A stretch of 64,000 nucleotides of DNA from assembly GCF_021272205.1 (NCBI RefSeq), contig NZ_JAJSDX010000005.1:186001-250000 (forward strand), in the 5' to 3' direction. Position 1 is the first letter of the stretch. The number at the start of each line of letters is the position of its first letter. Source of the stretch: Pantoea sp. Mb-10 (GTDB lineage: Bacteria > Pseudomonadota > Gammaproteobacteria > Enterobacterales > Enterobacteriaceae). The translations under genes and the position numbers were made by a program. The notes below the pieces were generated by a model. The model saw nothing but the letters and a program-made list of their open reading frames with translations, had not been told where the DNA came from and searched no databases. Shown here one piece after another: positions 43,283-53,207 of the stretch.

Positions 43283-45186
43283 GCACGAGAACATTAATGA
43301 TACTTGCCGGTGGACTGACTATCTGCATAGGTTTTATCGCTACCATTGGGTTGATAAGCTGGATGTCATCTAAAGAGCAAAAAATGCTGGCTGTGAATAA
43401 TCTACAACTCATAGCCAGGACGACTGGTCAGCAAATTCAGGGAGAGTTAAGTAAGGGGCTGGACGTTGCAAAAACACTGGGACAGAATATTGCTGCTTTA
43501 CCCGCGGCCGGCGTAAAAGATCGCGGGGTAGTCGATAAGTTGATGCAATATACCCTTAGTCAAAATGCTGATTTTATGTCGATGACAGTTGTATTTGAGC
43601 CCAACGCTTATGACGGACGGGATGTTGAGTTCGCTGGTAAGACCGGGCAACTTCCAGATGGCCGCTATGCCTGGTATGTTGATCGTGACAACAAAGGGCA
43701 ATATAGAATGAATGCGGCCCCCAATTTTATGTTGCCGGGTGACGGAGATTTTTATCAAATTCCGAAGAATACCCGTAAAGATGTTCTAATTGAACCTTAT
43801 AAGGCCCCTTATGAAGGTGTAGGGCTTGTATGGATAACCTCCGTTGCCACACCGATAATTATAAACGACAAACTGATTGCCGTTATTAACTCCGATATGT
43901 CTCTTAATGCGATACAGAAGAGAATAAGTCTGTTGAAACCCTTTAATGGAACAGGTTATGCAGTTTTGATATCAAGTGATGGTGTTGTCGTGGCCTCACC
44001 GGACAAAGAAAATGCTGGGAAAAAATGGAATGGAGATAGCAGTTTAAAAACATCGGGACTTTCTGAGCACTATGATCCTGTGCTTAAAGAAAATGCTATT
44101 TATGCTTGGTATCCGGTGCTGGTTGGCGATAGCGATAAGCCTTGGTATTTTGGCGTGGTCGTTCCCGTTAGTAAAGTAATGGAGGCCGCGAACCATGAGA
44201 TTATGTGGGCTGCAAGCCTGATGATACTCAGCATCATTATTGTATGCGCAGTGTTGGGGATTTTATTCAGCCGTAAGGTTTTACGCCCGCTGGGAGGAGA
44301 ACCTATTGAAGCGGCGAAAATTGCCCTGAGCATTGCAGGTGGGAACCTTCAGAGTGATATAAAATTTGATAAAAATGATAAAAGCAGTCTGTTTTATGCG
44401 CTTCATATAATGCAGAAACAGTTACGAGAATTTGTCATTCAAATTAAGGATGCGAGTCTTACTGTCCGTCAGGGGGCAGAAGAGATTGCTCATGGAAATC
44501 TTGATCTTTCATCCCGAACAGAACAGCAGGCTGCATCACTGGAAGAGACAGCCGCTAGTATGGAACAAATAAGCGCTGCAATAAGGCTCAATGCTGACCA
44601 TTCCCGTGAGGCGACGGAAATGACGTCCAAAGCAAACTCAATTGCAGACAGAGGAGCAAAGATAGTCGGTCAGGTTGTCGAAACGATGGCCGGCATTAAC
44701 GAGAGTTCAAAGAAGATTGCCGATATCACGACCCTGATAAACAGCATTGCCTTCCAAACCAACATACTCGCGCTCAATGCGGCGGTAGAAGCTGCCCGGG
44801 CAGGCGAACAAGGCCGCGGTTTTGCTGTTGTGGCATCTGAAGTACGTAACCTCGCTCAGCGTACCGCAAATGCCGTAAAAGATGTGTCATCATTAATAGA
44901 AGAGTCCGGCATGCGCGTCAGTCGCGGTGTGAGTCTTGTTGATGAAGCGGGTGTAAGCATGCAGGAAATCAACCAAGCTGTATCATCCGTTCAATATATG
45001 ATTGAGCAAATTGTCACTGCTTCTGATGAACAAGCCAGAGGGATAGCTCAGGTCACGCAAGCTGTTAATGATATTGATGGTTCAACGCAACACAACGCTT
45101 CACTGGTGCAGGTGATGTCAGCGGCCTCAACCTCTCTTGATTCACGTGCACGCCAGTTGGAACAGACGGTGGCGCATTTTAACTAG
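43249..45186 (+). CDS. Methyl-accepting chemotaxis protein with dCache sensor
   Basis: A 645-residue chemoreceptor. I chose ATG 43249, preceded by GAGGAAAAA; the frame opens at TTG 43198. Transmembrane helix 1 is TLMILAGGLTICIGFIATIG. The periplasmic dCache-like domain of about 270 residues follows (TVVFEPNAYDGRDVEFAGKT, PDGRYAWYVDRDN, VWITSVATPIIINDKLIAVI), a fold that binds amino acids, organic acids or nucleobases. Helix 2 is MWAASLMILSIIIVCAVLGI, then HAMP and the signalling domain with [20 protein letters not shown]. It ends at QTVAHFN with no CheR pentapeptide. Confidence 0.93.
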   Translation: MGKVQATSRKMSTRTLMILAGGLTICIGFIATIGLISWMSSKEQKMLAVNNLQLIARTTGQQIQGELSKGLDVAKTLGQNIAALPAAGVKDRGVVDKLMQYTLSQNADFMSMTVVFEPNAYDGRDVEFAGKTGQLPDGRYAWYVDRDNKGQYRMNAAPNFMLPGDGDFYQIPKNTRKDVLIEPYKAPYEGVGLVWITSVATPIIINDKLIAVINSDMSLNAIQKRISLLKPFNGTGYAVLISSDGVVVASPDKENAGKKWNGDSSLKTSGLSEHYDPVLKENAIYAWYPVLVGDSDKPWYFGVVVPVSKVMEAANHEIMWAASLMILSIIIVCAVLGILFSRKVLRPLGGEPIEAAKIALSIAGGNLQSDIKFDKNDKSSLFYALHIMQKQLREFVIQIKDASLTVRQGAEEIAHGNLDLSSRTEQQAASLEETAASMEQISAAIRLNADHSREATEMTSKANSIADRGAKIVGQVVETMAGINESSKKIADITTLINSIAFQTNILALNAAVEAARAGEQGRGFAVVASEVRNLAQRTANAVKDVSSLIEESGMRVSRGVSLVDEAGVSMQEINQAVSSVQYMIEQIVTASDEQARGIAQVTQAVNDIDGSTQHNASLVQVMSAASTSLDSRARQLEQTVAHFN

Positions 45187-45361
45187 AAATATTATTGCAA
45201 CCCACAGACCCATTTTAAGGCTTCAACTTCGATCACCTTCGTGAACCCTTATTACTCCTCGGCAGACTTGGCGGGGAGTAAAAAGATGAGCTGTGCTTTT
45301 AACGCAGGCAATATAGTTGAGTTGACCTGCTTCCCGCTGATTACCACATTCCAAGGTTATC
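45187..45361. other. Intergenic region, convergent ends
   Basis: First part of a 380-bp gap between the chemoreceptor and a LysR gene that point toward each other. No clear T-tailed terminator. The repeat at 45362 occupies the middle of the gap. Confidence 0.4.
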
Positions 45362-45428
45362 AACTTCCGCTTCTGGCACAAGCGGACGGAATCAGATGAA
45401 TGTCCGATAAGAGCGAGAAGCGGAAGTT
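45362..45428. repeat. Palindromic intergenic repeat, best copy (67 bp)
   Basis: Ends AACTTCCGCTTCT (45362-45374) and AGAAGCGGAAGTT (45416-45428) are perfect 13-bp inverted repeats. Inside, TCCGCTT (45366-45372) can instead pair with AAGCGGA (45380-45386) as a local hairpin. So the 5' arm has two mutually exclusive partners. I take this as the reference copy of the family. It carries no coding sequence. Confidence 0.85.
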
Positions 45429-45565
45429 CAGGTGGCACATTCAGACCGAGAGGTTTTCAACAAAAGGCGTAAGTCAGCTTGGGACAGCTATATGAAAAAA
45501 GCTTCACCTACAAAATTTCGCCAGCTTTTTTTTCCTCAGCACAATGTACTGGATGGCTTAATCAA

Positions 45566-46474
45566 TCATGCTCCTTCCTTACTGCTTATAGCTAATTGAG
45601 CAATCGCATTTTGGAGATGCTCAAGAAATGTTTTCACTTTTATCTGTAAGTATTTTCTGCCGGAATAGAGCGCGTATAACACCAAATCTTCGGGTTCGCT
45701 GTTACAGTTAATTTTAACAAGGGAGCCATTATCGATTTCTGATTCACATGCATGGAGAGGCAAAATGGCGAAACCAAGTCCTTTCAGTGCCGCGGCCTTA
45801 GCCATCTGTCCGCTGTTCACCTTGTAGCCGGACTGCACCTGGACGCTTTGGTTTGGTTTAAATCTCCATGGCATTCCCTGCAGCACTGACATACTGGTAA
45901 TGCAGGGGAGTTTAGTCAGCTCATCAACAGATTGTGGTGAAGGGTAGCGTTCCAGAAGTGCGGGTGCTGCGACCACGCAGCTCGGCCAACGAAAAATTTC
46001 CCTCGCCACCCAGCAGGAATCCTCCAGCGGTCCACGTCCAAAGCGTAATATCAGGTCGAATTCATCCAGTAAGCCCTCTGTTGGATCCAGTTGTGTGTCA
46101 CAACTGAGCTGTATTTGGGGATGTCTGATGCAGAAGTCAGCGAGGATATCTGCCATGAATGGAAGGTCTGGTGTAATGATCTTCAGGTGACCTGAAAGCG
46201 AATCACCAAACAGTGCGACTTCCTGCAGAGCATGATCCAAAGCGTGCGTGAGCGGCGTAACGGATTGATATAGCATTCTGCCGGCTGCGGTGGGCATTAT
46301 CCTGCGCGTCGTTCGCTCCAGTAGCCGCACGTGGAGTTGTTGTTCAAGTAAAGCGACATGCCTGCTGACGTTAGAAGAGGGCAACTGAAGTTGCTCTGAC
46401 GCTAACTTAAAACTCAGTTTTTCATAAACCACTCGAAAGCTGATCAGCCACTGCAATTCACATTTCTCAATCAT
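45566..46474 (-). CDS. LysR-family transcriptional regulator
   Basis: A 302-residue regulator. Helix-turn-helix: KLSFKLASEQLQLPSSNVSR; effector domain from LSGHLKIITPDLPFMADILA, with the FDLILRFGRGPLEDS segment of the CrgA-like branch. It is divergent from the flavin monooxygenase gene at 46575 over about 100 bp, the likely target. Confidence 0.88.
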   Translation of the reverse strand: MIEKCELQWLISFRVVYEKLSFKLASEQLQLPSSNVSRHVALLEQQLHVRLLERTTRRIMPTAAGRMLYQSVTPLTHALDHALQEVALFGDSLSGHLKIITPDLPFMADILADFCIRHPQIQLSCDTQLDPTEGLLDEFDLILRFGRGPLEDSCWVAREIFRWPSCVVAAPALLERYPSPQSVDELTKLPCITSMSVLQGMPWRFKPNQSVQVQSGYKVNSGQMAKAAALKGLGFAILPLHACESEIDNGSLVKINCNSEPEDLVLYALYSGRKYLQIKVKTFLEHLQNAIAQLAISSKEGA

Positions 46475-46574
46475 CGATTATCCCAAAAAATGAGATTAAC
46501 AAAGTTATAACGCTGTATTTATCAATAATAAGGCGGTCATTACAATTTTTATTACGTTTCGTAGAGGGAAAATA

Positions 46575-47702
46575 ATGATGACCAGGCCTAAGAAAATTGC
46601 CATCGTCGGTGCCGGCGTGGCTGGAATAGCATTGGGAATACTTGCGACCAGACAGGGCCATCAAGTCAGACTGTTTGAGCGTGGCCGCAACGTCTCCTGT
46701 GTTGGAGCAGGTGTGACTTTATGGCCAAATGCCATGTTCGTCATGCAGAAGATGGGGCTGGACGAAAAGATCCAGCACGTAGGGGGGACACCGAGCATGA
46801 TGCGCCAGTTTGATCGGAAGGGTGACCTTCAAATGCAGTTCGATATTTCAGCCGTGAATTCGATTTGCGGTTTTCCGAGTGTCACAATATTGCGGCGTGA
46901 ACTGATGGGCTTACTGGCCAGTACGTTAGAGAGTCTGGGCGGAGGGATCACATTCAATAGTGCAATTGGTGCAGCGGACGTGATGACGTTGAGCCAGGAG
47001 TTTGATCTGGTCGTCGGCGCTGACGGGCGTATGAATTCGGTCGTACGGCAGGCTCTGTATAGGGATAAAGTCACGCCTCGTTATCATGGCTTTGTGAACG
47101 TAATCGGTGTGGGAAGACAACAAGAGCACATCCTGAACAACGCTGTTGATGACTTTCGCGGTCAAGGTGAGCGTTTTGGGATCGTGCCGGTGAAGGATGG
47201 GTGGTGCTATTGGGCAGGGGCGTGGAACGCGCCTGTTGGCAATGGACGTCCTCGGGCACATTGGTACGATGAGCTGCATCAGCGTTTTCGAGACTGGCCT
47301 GCTCCTGTGCGGCATGTGCTGCTGTCATGTGACAGGGCATCTGTACGGGGAATTTTTGTGCATGACATTGATCCTCTTCCTTTTTGGCATAAAGACAATG
47401 TCTTACTCATCGGAGACGCGGCTCATGCTTCCCTGCCTACATCCGGGCAGGGAGCATGTCAGGCGCTTGAAGATGCATGGAGTCTTACTTGTTTAATGAA
47501 AGAGACAGATGATCTGAACATTGCTCTGCAAAACTTTTACCACCAGCGACATAGCAAAACCTTAGCAGCGCAGATGGCTGGAAGACAATTCGCGCAGAAA
47601 ATATTCTCTGAGCAGCCTGAGCCACTGTTACCCGCATCCATTCATTCCGCAGCCGAACTCAGCCGGTTCTGGATGCAGGGTTTAAAGCATGTAGCCTTAT
47701 AG
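46575..47702 (+). CDS. Group A FAD-dependent monooxygenase
   Basis: A 375-residue aromatic hydroxylase-type flavoprotein. The N-terminal dinucleotide motif is IAIVGAGVAGIALG; GADGRMNSVVRQAL is the middle D-G motif; and LLIGDAAHASLPTSGQGACQ is the FAD-ribityl G-D motif. The family (PHBH, salicylate and urate HpxO-type hydroxylases) adds one oxygen atom to an aromatic or ring substrate with NAD(P)H. The substrate is unknown. The paired LysR gene (45566) is probably its activator. Confidence 0.88.
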   Translation: MMTRPKKIAIVGAGVAGIALGILATRQGHQVRLFERGRNVSCVGAGVTLWPNAMFVMQKMGLDEKIQHVGGTPSMMRQFDRKGDLQMQFDISAVNSICGFPSVTILRRELMGLLASTLESLGGGITFNSAIGAADVMTLSQEFDLVVGADGRMNSVVRQALYRDKVTPRYHGFVNVIGVGRQQEHILNNAVDDFRGQGERFGIVPVKDGWCYWAGAWNAPVGNGRPRAHWYDELHQRFRDWPAPVRHVLLSCDRASVRGIFVHDIDPLPFWHKDNVLLIGDAAHASLPTSGQGACQALEDAWSLTCLMKETDDLNIALQNFYHQRHSKTLAAQMAGRQFAQKIFSEQPEPLLPASIHSAAELSRFWMQGLKHVAL

Positions 47703-47857
47703 AAACAGGTTATGAGGATGCGGTATAACTCTATGTCGGGACTTGTGTCAGCTGTGCGGGGCCAAACAGCTGTACCCACAGCGCAGTCGCCAGCGTGGAC
47801 GCAGTGGCTGACGACCAACCGTCCACACAGGCCGTTCATAACTGAATCTCCTGTCGG

Positions 47858-49336
47858 TTAGTGACCGCCCATCAACTTTTCCGCCTCTTCCGGCTTGTCG
47901 TGCACACCGAAGCGGTCAACGAGGGTACGGGTGGCGTCGTTCATGCCCCGTATTTCCACTTCAGCACCTTCCCGGCGGAACTTGATTACCGCCTTGTCCA
48001 GTGCGCTCACGGCGGTGATGTCCCAGAAGTGGGCGTGCATAACGTCAATAACCACGCGCTCTGCCGCTTCCCTGAAGTCAAAGTGGCGCATAAAACGATC
48101 GGCAGAGGCAAAAAAGACCTGACCGGCCACGGTATAGGTCCGGGTCTCGCCCTCCAGTGACGATCTGACCGTCATGAAACGTGCTACCTTGGTGGCAAAG
48201 TTTAGCGAGGCAATCAGCACCCCGGTCAGCACGCCGAAGGCCAGATTGTCGGTTGCCACCACCACAATCACGGTCGCCAGCATCACCACGCTGGTTGACA
48301 ACGGATGGCGGCGCAGGTCGGTGATGGAGCGCCAGGAGAAGGTGCCGATGGAGACCATGATCATCACCGCAACCAGCGCCGCCATCGGGATCTGCGATAC
48401 CTGGTCACGCAGGAAGATTATCAGGCAGAGCAGCACCAGTCCGGCCGTCAGGGTCGAGAGGCGCCCGCGCCCGCCGGACTTCACGTTAATCACCGACTGA
48501 CCAATCATGGCGCAGCCCGCCATACCGCCGATAAACGCCGTGCAGACGTTGGCGATACCCTGCGCCTTGCACTCGCGGTTTTTATCACTCGGCGTGTCAG
48601 TCATGTCGTCCACGATAGTGGCGGTCATCATCGACTCCAGCAGCCCCACGACGGCAAGGCCGGCAGAATAGGGTAGGATAATCAGCAGGGTATTCAGGTT
48701 TAGCGGAATATCTGGAATAAGGAACACTGGCAGGCTGTCAGGCAGTTTGCCCATGTCGCCCACGGTACGCACGTCCAGGTGCAGCCACATGGAGATGGCG
48801 GTCAGCACCACGATGCAGATCAGCGGCGAGGGAATGGTTTTATTGAGGTACGGAAAGAGGTAGATGATTGCCAGGCCTGCGGCGGTGAGCGCATAAACGT
48901 GCCAGGTCACGTGGGTCAGCTCCGGCAGCTGCGCCATAAAAATCAAAATGGCCAGCGCGTTGACGAATCCCGTTACGACCGAGCGCGACACGTAGCGCAT
49001 CAGGCTGCCGAGCTTCAGATAGCCGGCTATCAGCTGGATGACGCCGGTTAGCATGGAGGCAGCAAGCAGATACTGGAGGCCGTGGTCTTTGACCAGGGTT
49101 ATCATCAGCAGCGCCATGGCACCGGTGGCCGATGAAATCATGGCGGGGCGTCCGCCGAAAATGGCCATAACCACGGGAATACAGAACGCCGAGTAGAGGC
49201 CGACCTGCGGGTCGACGCCGGCAATGATGGAAAACGCGATCGCTTCAGGAATAAGCGCAAGCGCGACGACAATACCGGCGAGCACGTCACCACGGACGTT
49301 GCCCAGCCAGTCCTTACGCGTCGAGGACAGCAGCAT
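47858..49336 (-). CDS. SulP-family anion transporter with STAS domain
   Basis: A 492-residue transporter. The N-terminal membrane domain starts [20 protein letters not shown], the SulP signature, and has [19 protein letters not shown] and [20 protein letters not shown]. About 11-14 hydrophobic segments follow. The C-terminal STAS domain is residues ~390-480 ([20 protein letters not shown]). SulP proteins carry sulfate, bicarbonate or dicarboxylates. No carbonic anhydrase gene is beside it. The specific ion cannot be told. It stands alone, with a weak ribosome site. Confidence 0.92.
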   Translation of the reverse strand: MLLSSTRKDWLGNVRGDVLAGIVVALALIPEAIAFSIIAGVDPQVGLYSAFCIPVVMAIFGGRPAMISSATGAMALLMITLVKDHGLQYLLAASMLTGVIQLIAGYLKLGSLMRYVSRSVVTGFVNALAILIFMAQLPELTHVTWHVYALTAAGLAIIYLFPYLNKTIPSPLICIVVLTAISMWLHLDVRTVGDMGKLPDSLPVFLIPDIPLNLNTLLIILPYSAGLAVVGLLESMMTATIVDDMTDTPSDKNRECKAQGIANVCTAFIGGMAGCAMIGQSVINVKSGGRGRLSTLTAGLVLLCLIIFLRDQVSQIPMAALVAVMIMVSIGTFSWRSITDLRRHPLSTSVVMLATVIVVVATDNLAFGVLTGVLIASLNFATKVARFMTVRSSLEGETRTYTVAGQVFFASADRFMRHFDFREAAERVVIDVMHAHFWDITAVSALDKAVIKFRREGAEVEIRGMNDATRTLVDRFGVHDKPEEAEKLMGGH

Positions 49337-49971
49337 AATAATTTCTCAGATTTTGAATACAGTTAGCCCGAAGGGCGAAAATTTCACAGACGAAAAAGCA
49401 CATCCGCAGACGGGATGTTTCAGGATGCGCGACCGAGACAACTCAGTGCGACAGGAGAGGGTGACGACTCAGGGTGGCGTAAGACGCATGATGTTTTGAG
49501 ATCTCCTTTACGGCAAACAGAGGCCTTCAGGACTGAATTAAGCCGGCTCATCAGGGGGATGAACGCTGACCGGGAAGCCTGATCTTGTCAGAACGGGCGC
49601 TTAACTATAAACGAAACCAGAAAGAGATCAATGTAGCACCGTGCAGATCATGGTGAGGAAAAGGATCAGAAAAGCCCCCCTTATTAACATTCGCTATCGG
49701 CACAGAGCAAACATCTGCAGCATCCAATATTCGCCGTGAGCAGTACCGCTCAGCGCTGCATGTCCATTCACGGATGTGTTCTTTCGCGTCTCACCTTAAC
49801 AGCAGCCTGATTCAGGATGTGACCCCTCCGGACAAGAAAAATCTGATTTTATGAGTCGGTCATAAAAACGATATACCGGCAATAGAAAATCAGTTTGCTG
49901 GAACTCAGACACAGAGATTTACGACACACATAATACTTTCCACCACAGAACGTATTGATTAAGGGTAAATC
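49337..49971. other. Long intergenic region upstream of SulP
   Basis: About 635 bp between divergent genes. A plus-strand frame at 49224-49499 mostly overlaps the SulP gene and is a shadow. TCGGCACAGAGCAAAC (49697-49712) may be a worn piece of the dispersed repeat. I see no other gene or strong hairpin. Confidence 0.4.
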
Positions 49972-50250
49972 ATGAACAGGCTCTCAACAAAATCGCTACT
50001 GAAAACAACAGCATTCGCGCTCACCGTGTTTTTGTTAAATCAAGACGCAGCACTGGCTGAAACCGCGTCAGCCTCTTCGCAGCCCATCCAACATGGTGCG
50101 GTTTCACAGCTGAAAAATGCTGCGCACCGTAACGGAAACATGATTCTGGCCAGAGAGAAAACCCTGGCGAGTGGTCAGCGCGTAAACTCGGCCTGCTACG
50201 ATGATGGCGGCCCGTGTCCACAGGATGACATTACTTATGATGCATCATAA
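49972..50250 (+). CDS. Small secreted protein with two cysteines, function unknown
   Basis: A 92-residue protein whose first 30 residues are a signal peptide (KTTAFALTVFLLNQDAALA). The mature part is about 62 residues, with a central helix-like stretch and NSACYDDGGPCPQDD near the C-terminus, where the two cysteines could form a disulfide. A strong terminator follows 45 bases later, so it is a complete one-gene transcript. I do not recognise a family. Confidence 0.7.
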   Translation: MNRLSTKSLLKTTAFALTVFLLNQDAALAETASASSQPIQHGAVSQLKNAAHRNGNMILAREKTLASGQRVNSACYDDGGPCPQDDITYDAS

Positions 50251-50292
50251 GTAATTAAAACCGGCCGTGACCTGCAGACTCCGGATCAACAT

Positions 50293-50319
50293 AAAAAACC
50301 GCCGTAAGGCGGTTTTTTT
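50293..50319 (+). terminator. Intrinsic terminator of the small secreted-protein gene
   Basis: AAAAAACCGCC-GTAA-GGCGGTTTTTTT is an ideal hairpin with a four-base loop and seven T residues. Confidence 0.93.
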
Positions 50320-50559
50320 GTTGATCGACGCAGATTTGGTAATCAGGATTCAGGCCAGTAACCCAATCTCCTGGCACTAAGCGGGCAGCTTCATCAGGGA
50401 AAATCCGCAATAAGGGAAATGGTGGCATTACAGGCTGCTTCCTGTCTCCAGGAATGAAAGCAGCACTTACTGCCTTAGCTGTCGCTGCTCAGTCCGGTTT
50501 AACGATGGCTCAGAAACAGCCATGGACTCTCCTCGGCTTTCAGATCCGGCCAGCCAGAA

Positions 50560-50586
50560 TGAACATTTTTTAATCGCTGCCGATAG
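50560..50586 (+). promoter_or_regulatory. Sigma-28 (FliA) promoter of the chemoreceptor gene
   Basis: TGAA (50560-50563), a 15-base spacer and GCCGATAG (50579-50586) match TAAA-N15-GCCGATAA at three of four -35 bases and seven of eight -10 bases. It lies about 130 bp before the chemoreceptor start. Confidence 0.8.
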
Positions 50587-50627
50587 TAATAATTCCGTCA
50601 TAAAACAAAACGGAAATGTACTGCATC

Positions 50628-50650
50628 GCTCTCCTGCAGCGCAGGAGAGC
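50628..50650 (+). promoter_or_regulatory. Perfect 10-bp hairpin in the chemoreceptor 5' leader
   Basis: GCTCTCCTGC-AGC-GCAGGAGAGC is a perfect stem with a three-base loop, 65 bases before the start codon and after the sigma-28 promoter. Only three T residues follow, so it is more likely an mRNA structure than a full terminator. Confidence 0.6.
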
Positions 50651-50714
50651 TTTCGTATCAGCACTGATGTCTCCATACATCAACGCGGATACCCGCCGAT
50701 ATCAGGGAACCTTC

Positions 50715-52367
50715 ATGAATAATATTAAAATAGGTATAAGGCTTAGTGTGGCCTTCGGCTTTATGGCATTGCTTGTCATTATGATGGTGCTGATTGGCGT
50801 GGTTAAAATTAACTCGCTTGGCAATGTGAACGATGAAATTTCAGGCAGCCTATACAGTAAATCCTCCGCCTCCCAGTCTCTGCGCTATCTCACATCCGAC
50901 ATGAGCCGTCTTGCACGCAACGCGATTCTCCTCAAGGACGAGTCTCAGAGAGAGAAAGCCATCAATGACTACCGCAGAGAAAGGCATGAGCTTGATAGCC
51001 TGCTCGAACTGCTCCGGAAAGAGGTGAACTCGCCCACAGGGCTGGAAATCTTTAAGCGTCTCACGGACCGGGCAGACCTCTTTCTGCCTTTTGTTGATGA
51101 AGTTGTGACCCTCGCGAAAAGCGGCAAAAGCGACGAAGCCACGCAGCTGATTTTCGGTCCGCGTTATCACAGCCAGGATGAATTCATGGCTTCCCTGAAA
51201 CAACTGCAGGACCATCAGGAAGCGCGCATGATTACCGCTACTGCACAGGCGCGCGAAGACCGTTCTTCAGCACTGAGGATACTCATTACCGCAGGCATTA
51301 TTGCCGTACTACTGGCCGCCATATCCGCACTTTTCATTACCCGAAGTATCACACGGCCACTTACGGAGGCCGTGCAGGCTGCACGTCGCGTAGCCCTGGG
51401 TGACCTGAGTGGCGCTGTGCATACGGGTCATAAAGATGAGACAGGGGTCCTGCTGTCAGCCATTCGTGACATGCAAGATTCGCTGATTAATACCGTCAGC
51501 CAGGTGAGAAGCAATGCGGAAAGTGTTGCATCAGCCAGCAACCAGATTGCGCAGGGTAACGCTGACCTCTCACAACGAACTGAAGAGCAGGCCAGTGCGC
51601 TAGAGCAGACTGCGGCAACCATGACGCAGCTGGGTATGACCGTCAGGAACAATGCGGAAAACGCACGGCAGGCCGGTCAGCTGGCAGTGGGCGTACGCGA
51701 TGTGGCGAATAAAGGCAGCGATGCCACCGGAGCCATTACCGGGACCATGAAGACCATCAGCGAAAGCTCCGGTCGTATCGCCGAGATCACCGCCGTGATT
51801 GACGGAATCGCATTCCAGACGAATATCCTTGCGCTCAACGCCGCAGTTGAAGCGGCTCGGGCAGGTGAACATGGGCGCGGATTTGCCGTGGTGGCAAGTG
51901 AGGTAAGATCTCTGGCACAGCGCAGTGCAACAGCTGCCGGTGAAATACGTCAGCTTATTGAGGCAAATGCGCACAGCGTCGGAGAGGGTAACAAATTAGT
52001 GGTACACGCCTCTGAAACAATGTCAGGCATCCTCTCTGCGGTCGGAAAGCTGACTGACACCGTGGAGGAAATCACCTCTTCAAGCGCTGAACAGGCCCGC
52101 GGTATTGAACAGGTAGGCATTGCGGTAACGGAGATGGACAGCACCACGCAACAGAACGCCTCGCTCGTCGAGGAGTCGGCCTCTGCGGCTGCAAGCCTGA
52201 AAGATCAGGCCGAAAGGCTTCTCCAGGCCGTATCCGTATTCCGTCTGAGTAATCAGGCCATTACGTCTTCTGTTAGGACGGTTTCTGAACCTCTAAGACA
52301 GAAACTCAGTACGCCGGGAGCAAGCATCGACGTCGCGAATAAGGACGAAGGCTGGACGCATTTCTGA
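50715..52367 (+). CDS. Methyl-accepting chemotaxis protein with CheR-tether-like C-terminus
   Basis: A 550-residue chemoreceptor. ATG 50715 ([19 protein letters not shown]) follows AGGGAA; the frame opens at 50616. Helix 1 is about residues 10-30, then a roughly 150-residue four-helix-bundle sensor, helix 2 ([19 protein letters not shown]), HAMP ([20 protein letters not shown]) and the signalling domain ([20 protein letters not shown]). The C-terminus is DEGWTHF, with Trp and Phe spaced as in the NWETF pentapeptide that tethers CheR, so it may be a high-abundance type. Expression should follow the flagellar sigma-28 regulon. Confidence 0.94.
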   Translation: MNNIKIGIRLSVAFGFMALLVIMMVLIGVVKINSLGNVNDEISGSLYSKSSASQSLRYLTSDMSRLARNAILLKDESQREKAINDYRRERHELDSLLELLRKEVNSPTGLEIFKRLTDRADLFLPFVDEVVTLAKSGKSDEATQLIFGPRYHSQDEFMASLKQLQDHQEARMITATAQAREDRSSALRILITAGIIAVLLAAISALFITRSITRPLTEAVQAARRVALGDLSGAVHTGHKDETGVLLSAIRDMQDSLINTVSQVRSNAESVASASNQIAQGNADLSQRTEEQASALEQTAATMTQLGMTVRNNAENARQAGQLAVGVRDVANKGSDATGAITGTMKTISESSGRIAEITAVIDGIAFQTNILALNAAVEAARAGEHGRGFAVVASEVRSLAQRSATAAGEIRQLIEANAHSVGEGNKLVVHASETMSGILSAVGKLTDTVEEITSSSAEQARGIEQVGIAVTEMDSTTQQNASLVEESASAAASLKDQAERLLQAVSVFRLSNQAITSSVRTVSEPLRQKLSTPGASIDVANKDEGWTHF

Positions 52368-52468
52368 CTGGAGCGCCGCGCGGCTGGTTGGCGCGGTATG
52401 ACGTAAAAATCCGGCAGTGAGTCAGGCCAGCGTCCGTGTATGAAACAAGCCGCGGGTCTTCTTCAGGG

Positions 52469-52496
52469 CGTGTCCGCTTTGCGCGAAAAGCGGACG
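52469..52496. repeat. Compact hairpin copy of the dispersed repeat
   Basis: GTCCGCTTT (52472-52480) and AAAGCGGAC (52487-52495) form a perfect 9-bp stem with a six-base loop. The arms are the family sequence, but the long interior is gone. It lies between convergent genes and might act as a terminator. Confidence 0.65.
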
Positions 52497-52579
52497 TAAT
52501 CATGTTAGGGACAGGGAAGTCCTTCCATATTAAATATAACATCCCGCCACACAGTGCCGCTGCGCAGCCGGAATGGGCT

Positions 52580-53071
52580 TCAGGAATGTCCGTCCTGCAA
52601 AGCAAACGCAACTAAACTTTGATGATCTAATCGGAAATATTGTTTTTCTTCGACCACAGAAGCCCCAAGTGACAAGTAAAATTCGGCAGCTTTCGGGTTG
52701 GTTGTTTCAGCAGTCCAGTCAAAACGTGTGCAGCCATGTTCAACTGCGAAAGCCGCAATGAATCGCATGAGTGATTTACCGATCCCTTGGCCTCTCACTT
52801 CTGCTGAAGTGAAGAGATCTTTCATGTATGCCTGTCCAGAGCATTTTGGCGCAGGGAACATCAGCGTGAACGTGGCGAATCCGACGAGCGCGCCGTCTTT
52901 CCATGCTCCCAGGACAGTCACACCCGAATAGGTAGAGAAAACGCGCTTAGTTAGATAAGAGTGCATTTCGTCATAGCGGGTAGCTTCACTCCCGAAGTAA
53001 TAGGATTCCATTTCGACAAAAATTCTCGCCAGCTCCGGAATGTCCGAATCCCGGCAGATCTCGATTTTCAT
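52580..53071 (-). CDS. GNAT-family N-acetyltransferase
   Basis: A 163-residue protein. ATG 53071 has AAAGGA five bases upstream; the ATG at 53077 is too close to that site. The acetyl-CoA motif is LFTSAEVRGQGIGKSLMRFI (R-G-Q-G-I-G), then FDWTAETTNPKAAEFYLSLG, typical of the fold. The acceptor is unknown. It stands alone between a chemoreceptor and an autotransporter gene. Confidence 0.87.
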   Translation of the reverse strand: MKIEICRDSDIPELARIFVEMESYYFGSEATRYDEMHSYLTKRVFSTYSGVTVLGAWKDGALVGFATFTLMFPAPKCSGQAYMKDLFTSAEVRGQGIGKSLMRFIAAFAVEHGCTRFDWTAETTNPKAAEFYLSLGASVVEEKQYFRLDHQSLVAFALQDGHS

Positions 53072-53207
53072 ACACATCCTTTATTTTTTGCTGTCACTAC
53101 ATCACCCGAAGTTAACATAAGAGTTCAATGACGAATAAAGATACCCTCTTAATCTACAACCTGTTTTCAGCTCTGCTCATGAAAACTGTGCCTCCCGATT
53201 CCGGGGG

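Larger units (their letters stand above)
50320..50714. other. Promoter region of the third chemoreceptor
   Basis: About 400 bp without a gene. CTCCTGGCACTAAGCGGGC near 50370 looks like a degenerate repeat copy. The sigma-28 promoter and a hairpin are listed separately. Confidence 0.5.
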
